DNA of 7,837 nt from Luminiphilus sp. (GTDB taxonomy: Bacteria; Pseudomonadota; Gammaproteobacteria; Pseudomonadales; Halieaceae), in contig JAQXEB010000098.1 of assembly GCA_029251065.1 (NCBI GenBank), forward strand, positions 1-7,837, given 5' to 3'. Below, one piece after another: positions 5,910 to 7,837 of this stretch (within the stretch, counting starts at the first letter, position 1; the number at the start of each line of letters is the position of its first letter). Under the pieces are notes generated by a model. It saw only the letters and a program-made list of their open reading frames with translations, had not been told where the DNA came from and did no database searches. Position numbers and translations under genes: made by a program.

Positions 5910-6650
5910 ATGTTTAACCCGAGTATTCTCTCGAAATTTACCGTTAAATCTGTCGCGTTTGCTGCACTGATTGGTGTCGGCTTGACCGCTTGTGATCAAC
6001 CCACGGAGACACCTGTTATGAGTTTAGAGAGTCAAGAGCAGCGAATCAGTTACGGTATTGCAATGAACATGGGTCGACGAATGAAAGCTGAGGGCGTTCC
6101 GATTGACGCCGACGCGTTTTCGGACGGCTTGCGTGATGCGCTTTCAGGTGCGGATGCGAAGATGACTGATGAAGAGATCAACGCTGAGATGATGGCACTG
6201 CAGGAAAAAATGCAAGCCGAGCAGGAGGCGCAAATGCAGGCTGCAGGTAGCGTCGCTTTGGAATCAGGTCAGGCCTATTTGGCTGAAAATGCGACTGCCG
6301 AAGGTGTGCAAATGACGGCCAGTGGGTTGCAGTATCGCATCGTTCGTGAGGGCACGGGCGCGAAGCCAGCCGCCGCAGACTCGGTCGAAGTCCACTACGA
6401 GGGACGCCTCACCGACGGCTCGGTATTCGACAGTAGCTACAGTCGCGGCGAGCCAGTCACGTTTGGTGTTACTCAGGTTATTCCTGGGTGGACTGAGGCG
6501 CTACAACTGATGAGCGAAGGCGCAGAGTACGAGCTGACCATACCCTCTGAGCTTGCCTATGGTGCAGGTGGTGCAGGTGGTGCAATTGGGCCTAACGAAG
6601 TGTTGGTCTTCAAAGTCGAGTTGTTGTCGGTCGTCGCGGCGGATAGCTAG
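5910..6650 (+). CDS. Lipoprotein FKBP-type peptidyl-prolyl cis-trans isomerase (FkpA/Mip-like)
   Basis: It speeds cis-trans isomerisation at proline bonds and probably acts as a chaperone in the envelope. The 246 residues begin with a lipoprotein signal: basic start, hydrophobic SVAFAALIGVGL, then lipobox LTAC with Cys28 to be acylated. Residues about 39-115 form the helical Mip/FkpA N-terminal dimer domain (SQEQRISYGIAMNMG, then charged Met/Gln/Glu-rich helices). The catalytic FKBP domain is about 135-242. All the pocket residues of FKBP12 have a counterpart: Tyr163, Phe173, Asp174, Phe185, Val190, Ile191, Trp194, Tyr217 and Phe234, so it should be active. The ATG at 5910 has AGGA 9 nt upstream. 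Asp29 directly after the lipidated Cys would be an inner-membrane retention signal by E. coli rules. A 68-bp gap separates it from the previous gene, so its own promoter is possible. FklB/FkpA naming is not certain. Confidence 0.93.
   Translation: MFNPSILSKFTVKSVAFAALIGVGLTACDQPTETPVMSLESQEQRISYGIAMNMGRRMKAEGVPIDADAFSDGLRDALSGADAKMTDEEINAEMMALQEKMQAEQEAQMQAAGSVALESGQAYLAENATAEGVQMTASGLQYRIVREGTGAKPAAADSVEVHYEGRLTDGSVFDSSYSRGEPVTFGVTQVIPGWTEALQLMSEGAEYELTIPSELAYGAGGAGGAIGPNEVLVFKVELLSVVAADS
6561..6584 (+). repeat. 9-bp tandem repeat inside the FKBP gene
   Basis: GGTGCAGGT occurs twice in tandem and is followed by a third partial copy, GGTGCA. It encodes the Gly/Ala loop after the conserved ELAYG (GAGGAGGA), where typical FKBPs have a GERGAGG-like loop. 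In-frame 9-bp units can expand or shrink by slippage without breaking the gene, near the active-site 80s loop. Confidence 0.7.
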
Positions 6651-6687
6651 CCCTTTTTTCAGGCGGTTGCTTTCAAAGCCACTGGGT

Positions 6688-7837
6688 TCAACGCAGGTAT
6701 TGTGCGTAGAACTCGTTAAGAAAATCTTCGAACGCGAGAGTGTCGGCGGCTTCGATCTCTCGTTGTTTGCGCAGTGACGCGATCGCCTCGTCAGCCAGGC
6801 TTGTTTTGATGGTTTGGGGCAGCGTGAAACGCTGAAAGTCAGCGTCCCAGCGCGCTGAATATTCACCGACCAATGTGGAATAGTCCACGCGTCGTTCGCC
6901 GAGCTCTCGCAGCATTCGCCCTGACAGCGTTTCTGCTGTTCCCAGTACACGTGAATTGGCCATAGCGACGGCATTGCGGTGTCGATTGGTTTGTCCGCAT
7001 TGGTCAAGCCAGGCTGCCGCCTCGTTCATTGCATCCATAATCGGGGCCGCGAGCTGCTCGAGAGAGACTTCGCTAGCCTCGCTGTTCAGAAGCTTAAGCT
7101 GCGGATCTCGACCAAAATTTAGGACGCGCTGCGTGTTGGTATTGTCTATGTCACGTGAGTTCGCATCGCACAGTGGGCTGTCTGATAAAATACAACTGAG
7201 TAAAAATGTATCGACCAATGCAATAGTGTCGCTGTCTAAACCCAGTGGTGTGAAGGGGTTGATGTCGAGGCACCTGACCTCGACGTACTCAATGCCACGA
7301 TGTTCTAGTGCTCGCAACGGCGCCTCACCCGACTCTGTCACTCGCTTGGGGCGAATAGCGCTGTAGAACTCATTCTCGATTTGCAGCAGACCTTGATTAA
7401 GTTGAAGCAGCTCGTTGTTTCGTTTTTTGGGGAGCGATTGATACCCCTCAAAAGGCGACATGATCGCGTTGGTCAGCGTTTCTATATAGGTCTCAATCTG
7501 GTTGTAGCAAATCTGCAGTCCGTCTTGGGCTGAGCTTGTATATCCCAAGTCCCCCATTCTTAACGATGTCGCGAATTCGCCGAACAATGTTTGTTCTTCA
7601 CCGATACTTAAGTGCGACGGCACGTCGCCTCGAATAAATGAGCGACTCAGCGCAGGCGAACTGCCGGTGAGAAAGTTCAGTAGCCAGCCGTGGCGTTGGA
7701 AATTACGTATCAGTGCCAAGTACCCTTCGGTCTGCCAAGCCTTCATGGACGCTGCACTGCCGGCCAGGGCATGTGACCGGACCCAGAAAGCCTCGGGTAA
7801 CGAAAAATTGTAATGGATACCCGCAATGACCTGCATG
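6688..7837 (-). CDS. gshA: Glutamate-cysteine ligase GshA, C-terminal part (5' end outside window)
   Basis: GshA joins glutamate and cysteine with ATP, the first and controlling step of glutathione synthesis in the cytoplasm. At least 382 residues are visible, open to the right edge. The Met encoded at 7836 matches an internal residue of E. coli GshA (518 residues), about 144 in, so roughly the first 140 residues lie beyond the window. Family blocks are GIHYNFSLP (6-14), TSLRMGDLGYT (90-100), QIENEFYSAIRPKR (142-155) and GIEYVEVRCLDINPF (171-185), which belong to the ATP and substrate-binding core of the type 1 (gamma-proteobacterial) enzyme. The C-terminus ends in the REIEAADTLAFEDFLNE helix typical of the family. 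The TGA stop lies 37 bp from the FKBP stop, with the genes converging. Glutathione and thioredoxin genes are thus both in this window, though no shared regulation is shown. Confidence 0.95.
   Translation of the reverse strand, partial: MQVIAGIHYNFSLPEAFWVRSHALAGSAASMKAWQTEGYLALIRNFQRHGWLLNFLTGSSPALSRSFIRGDVPSHLSIGEEQTLFGEFATSLRMGDLGYTSSAQDGLQICYNQIETYIETLTNAIMSPFEGYQSLPKKRNNELLQLNQGLLQIENEFYSAIRPKRVTESGEAPLRALEHRGIEYVEVRCLDINPFTPLGLDSDTIALVDTFLLSCILSDSPLCDANSRDIDNTNTQRVLNFGRDPQLKLLNSEASEVSLEQLAAPIMDAMNEAAAWLDQCGQTNRHRNAVAMANSRVLGTAETLSGRMLRELGERRVDYSTLVGEYSARWDADFQRFTLPQTIKTSLADEAIASLRKQREIEAADTLAFEDFLNEFYAQYLR

Noticed and set aside
6651..6687. T6 run just after the FKBP stop, as a possible terminator between FKBP and gshA
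   Set aside because: No convincing stem precedes the T-run on the plus strand, and on the minus strand it reads as A6; no terminator is called.
6501..7007. A 168-codon open frame on the minus strand over the FKBP and gshA ends
   Set aside because: It crosses two well-supported genes in another frame and has no recognisable domain, so it is a shadow.
1..7837. Defence system, CRISPR, prophage or mobile element
   Set aside because: No direct repeat array, transposase, integrase, tRNA or toxin-antitoxin pair is visible; all large genes are housekeeping. The GIY-YIG gene is the YhbQ type and not a homing or restriction enzyme.

Overview
The window looks like core chromosome of a marine-type gammaproteobacterium. 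This is inferred from protein similarity and gene order: hemX-hemY, trxA-rho with ubiD next to rho, and a lipoprotein FKBP isomerase beside gshA. Proteins such as TrxA, UbiD and Rho are close to their E. coli counterparts, and the neighbourhood resembles that of Pseudomonas-like and Cellvibrionales-like (OM60/NOR5-like) genomes; the family-level placement is a guess. I see no insertion sequence, prophage, CRISPR array, tRNA or rRNA.

Layout. Positions 2-1299 (+) hold the 3' end of hemX, cut by the left edge, and a short hemY; the two overlap by one base. hemY runs head-on into ubiD (1296-2795, -), and their stop codons share bases. Upstream of ubiD on the same strand are rho (2921-4495, -) and trxA (4724-5050, -), giving the order trxA > rho > ubiD. 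The 228-bp trxA-rho gap is C-rich and G-poor on the transcribed strand, has a hairpin and two tiny ORFs, and is a good candidate for Rho autoregulation. Divergent from trxA is a plus-strand group: a GIY-YIG protein of the YhbQ/UPF0213 type (5118-5393), a TIGR02444-family protein (5383-5841) that overlaps it, and after 68 bp a lipoprotein FKBP-type prolyl isomerase (5910-6650). gshA (6688-7837, -) converges on it and runs off the right edge.

Functions. Heme-pathway accessory membrane proteins (HemX/HemY), ubiquinone biosynthesis (UbiD), thiol redox (TrxA, GshA), transcription termination (Rho) and envelope protein folding (FKBP) are ordinary housekeeping jobs. The points worth a second look are a HemY that seems to lack about 100 internal residues, a Rho with a disordered Arg/Asn-rich N-terminal extension of about 100 residues and a GTG start, the rho leader, and the overlapping stop codons of hemY and ubiD. 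I found no convincing undescribed multi-gene system.
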